Assembly (NCBI RefSeq): GCF_001592745.1
Contig: NZ_LUKD01000001.1
Coordinates: 1,322,848-1,386,847, forward strand
Source: Bdellovibrio bacteriovorus
Lineage (GTDB): Bacteria; Bdellovibrionota; Bdellovibrionia; Bdellovibrionales; Bdellovibrionaceae
Direction: 5' to 3'
Length of the DNA: 64,000 nt
The notes beneath the pieces were generated by a model that saw only the letters and a program-made list of their open reading frames with translations, had not been told where the DNA came from and did not search any database. The position numbers were made by a program, and so were the translations under genes. Of the stretch, positions 62,967 through 64,000 are shown piece after piece; the first letter of the stretch is position 1, and each line of letters opens with the position of its first letter.

Positions 62967-63842
62967 TTATCCAGAATCGCTCTTAGACATTTGCAACGCT
63001 TGACCGCCAATAAAGATCACAAGAGCAATGACCAACGCCGCTATGAACAAATAGCGTATAAAATTTCCAATCGTCATCGGCTCGTCTTCTTGCGCCGTTG
63101 TTTTAATTTCGGGTTTTTTAACCAGAATTTTCTTGGGCGGAGGCTTTACGGACTCTCCGGCAACGATGCGCCCACCTGTTCCATCGGCTTTCTTCTCAAG
63201 CTTCTTTCTTTCCGCTTCAGTTAAGCCTGAAATACCCACGGACATTCTTTTTCTTTGAGGGGCGACGTAGCGGCCGCCATTACTCGCTCTAAAGAAGCCC
63301 CCATTGCCACCATTATCCAAGGCGATTTCTACAACCTTACCGCCGCCTTGCGAGTTCCCGCCGGTTTCGACACCGGAAGAGGGGCGACGTCCTCGGTTCA
63401 TATAGGAACCGCCACGACGAGAGGATGATCCCGCATATGTTCCACCGGAACCGCCGCTGCCGCCATCAGAAGAACTGCTTGAGCCTGAATTATTCTTTGA
63501 GGATGAGCCGTCGCCGGAAGAACCATTGCCATTTCCACTGCCCGGTGGTCTTCCATTCGCCAAAGTTCCCGGCTGAAATTTTTTATCGCATTCAGAATCT
63601 TCATCAACAACCGATGGAGTGTCGCTGCCAAGAGTTGGAAGCTCGCCGTACTCAAGAAGACAGGCGACGTATTTTCCCATGTAGTTATCAACGAATTGCC
63701 CAAACGGTTTGAAGATCTGATTTGCCAACATCAAAATCAGAGAAACAGTAATAACCAACATCAGAACGTATTCGATGACGGCCTGACCTTGTTTATTCCC
63801 AAGTCTAGAAGTAAATTGAGATTTCTTCACTCGTACGAGCAT
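62967..63842 (-). CDS. TadE/pilin-like protein with Gly/Ser-rich region and C-terminal helix
   Basis: 291 residues. The N-terminus has GQAVIEYVLMLVITVSLILML-type sequence, a type IV-pilin/TadE-like helix (about 19-42) with Glu five residues into it. A short part with two cysteines (CLL, ECD) is followed by about 100 residues of Gly/Ser/Asn, a Lys-rich segment, and a second hydrophobic helix near the C-terminus (about 257-280). Two helices make it different from usual pilins. Function unknown, envelope or pilus apparatus suspected. Confidence 0.68.
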   Translation of the reverse strand: MLVRVKKSQFTSRLGNKQGQAVIEYVLMLVITVSLILMLANQIFKPFGQFVDNYMGKYVACLLEYGELPTLGSDTPSVVDEDSECDKKFQPGTLANGRPPGSGNGNGSSGDGSSSKNNSGSSSSSDGGSGGSGGTYAGSSSRRGGSYMNRGRRPSSGVETGGNSQGGGKVVEIALDNGGNGGFFRASNGGRYVAPQRKRMSVGISGLTEAERKKLEKKADGTGGRIVAGESVKPPPKKILVKKPEIKTTAQEDEPMTIGNFIRYLFIAALVIALVIFIGGQALQMSKSDSG

Positions 63843-63854
63843 TTAGGTCATAAT
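63826..63854 (+). promoter_or_regulatory. Promoter for the gene at 63862
   Basis: TTCACT (63826-63831), 17-base spacer, CATAAT (63849-63854). The expected start falls at or one base before the ATG, implying a leaderless transcript. It overlaps the start of the divergent gene. Confidence 0.5.
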
Positions 63855-63861
63855 ACAACAT

Positions 63862-64000
63862 ATGATGACTGGACTGAATTTCAATCGCTCCTTATTTATC
63901 CTCTTCTTGGCTTTTGTCTCATATTCATACACTCCCCAGGCTTTAGGCCAGAGTAAGGATGAATTCTCTCTGTTCGAAAAAGAGCTCGATGCAAACTCTT
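63862..64000 (+). CDS. Secreted protein, 5' end only
   Basis: Open from the ATG at 63862 to the window edge (46 residues). Polar start, hydrophobic core of 15-17 residues and a likely signal cleavage near QALGQ. The short mature part is acidic and helical. The gene runs out of the window, so function cannot be judged. No SD is seen before either ATG (63862 or 63865), but a promoter with leaderless spacing is present. Confidence 0.65.
   Translation, partial: MMTGLNFNRSLFILFLAFVSYSYTPQALGQSKDEFSLFEKELDANS

Overview
The window is bacterial chromosome of moderate GC with dense, mostly co-directional gene blocks. It most resembles a predatory bacterium of the Bdellovibrio group (Bdellovibrionota). 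That is inference from gene content: lipoproteins with an SFQNCG-type lipobox, Tad/Flp pilus fragments, many secreted proteins of no recognisable family, and a core order close to that lineage. No phage, insertion sequence, integrase, CRISPR array or rRNA operon was found, so this reads as core chromosome with small lineage-specific inserts.

Layout. 1-1431: 3' part of a TadG-like pilus protein (minus strand). 1553-3550: secreted protein plus NagZ. 3617-9288: four overlapping genes for ligase-associated DNA repair (MBL-fold exonuclease, ATP-dependent ligase, Lhr-type helicase, PdeM phosphoesterase). 9380-15367: SDR enzyme, TonB-like protein, a 42-aa basic protein, an outer-membrane protein head-to-head with an M23 peptidase, and an FQNC lipoprotein. 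15520-21359: galU, secreted protein, priA, CFI-box protein, FAD oxidoreductase. 21483-22895: membrane histidine kinase. 23119-34318: rpsB, tsf, pyrH, frr, uppS, cdsA, rseP, tsaB, then a MinD-like ATPase, a J/HTH protein, RluA-type synthase, pgeF and an AAG glycosylase. dxr, often found between cdsA and rseP, is not there.

34462-36461: hemolysin-III family protein, a PhoD-like lipoprotein that seems to lack its metal ligands, and tRNA-Phe with a consensus promoter. 36514-40141 (minus): short TadB/TadC proteins, a 70-aa protein and the two reverse transsulfuration enzymes. 40289-40399: a 36-aa protein made of nine xxKK units. 40597-45728 (minus): an MCE (Mla-type) lipid transport operon with two permeases and two ATPases, one with an altered Walker B. 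45865-48859: mdh, sucC, sucD. 49068-53763: a duplicated small Cys-containing secreted protein around a solute-binding protein, a di-haem cytochrome, and secreted unknowns. 53777-59826: ndk, an RNA m5U methyltransferase, a TPR lipoprotein, a RodZ-like protein, a GT39-type transferase and a PHP-like protein with altered ligands. 59816-64000: ferredoxin, DnaQ-like exonuclease, nadE, a DUF2203 protein, a TadE-like Gly/Ser-rich protein and the start of a secreted protein.

The best candidates for something undescribed are the heteromeric-looking MCE transporter, the xxKK micro-protein, two enzyme folds with eroded active sites (PhoD-like and PHP-like), the duplicated small secreted family, and several translation-start hairpins or leaderless starts. 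None was tested by database search; all functional calls come from motifs read by eye.
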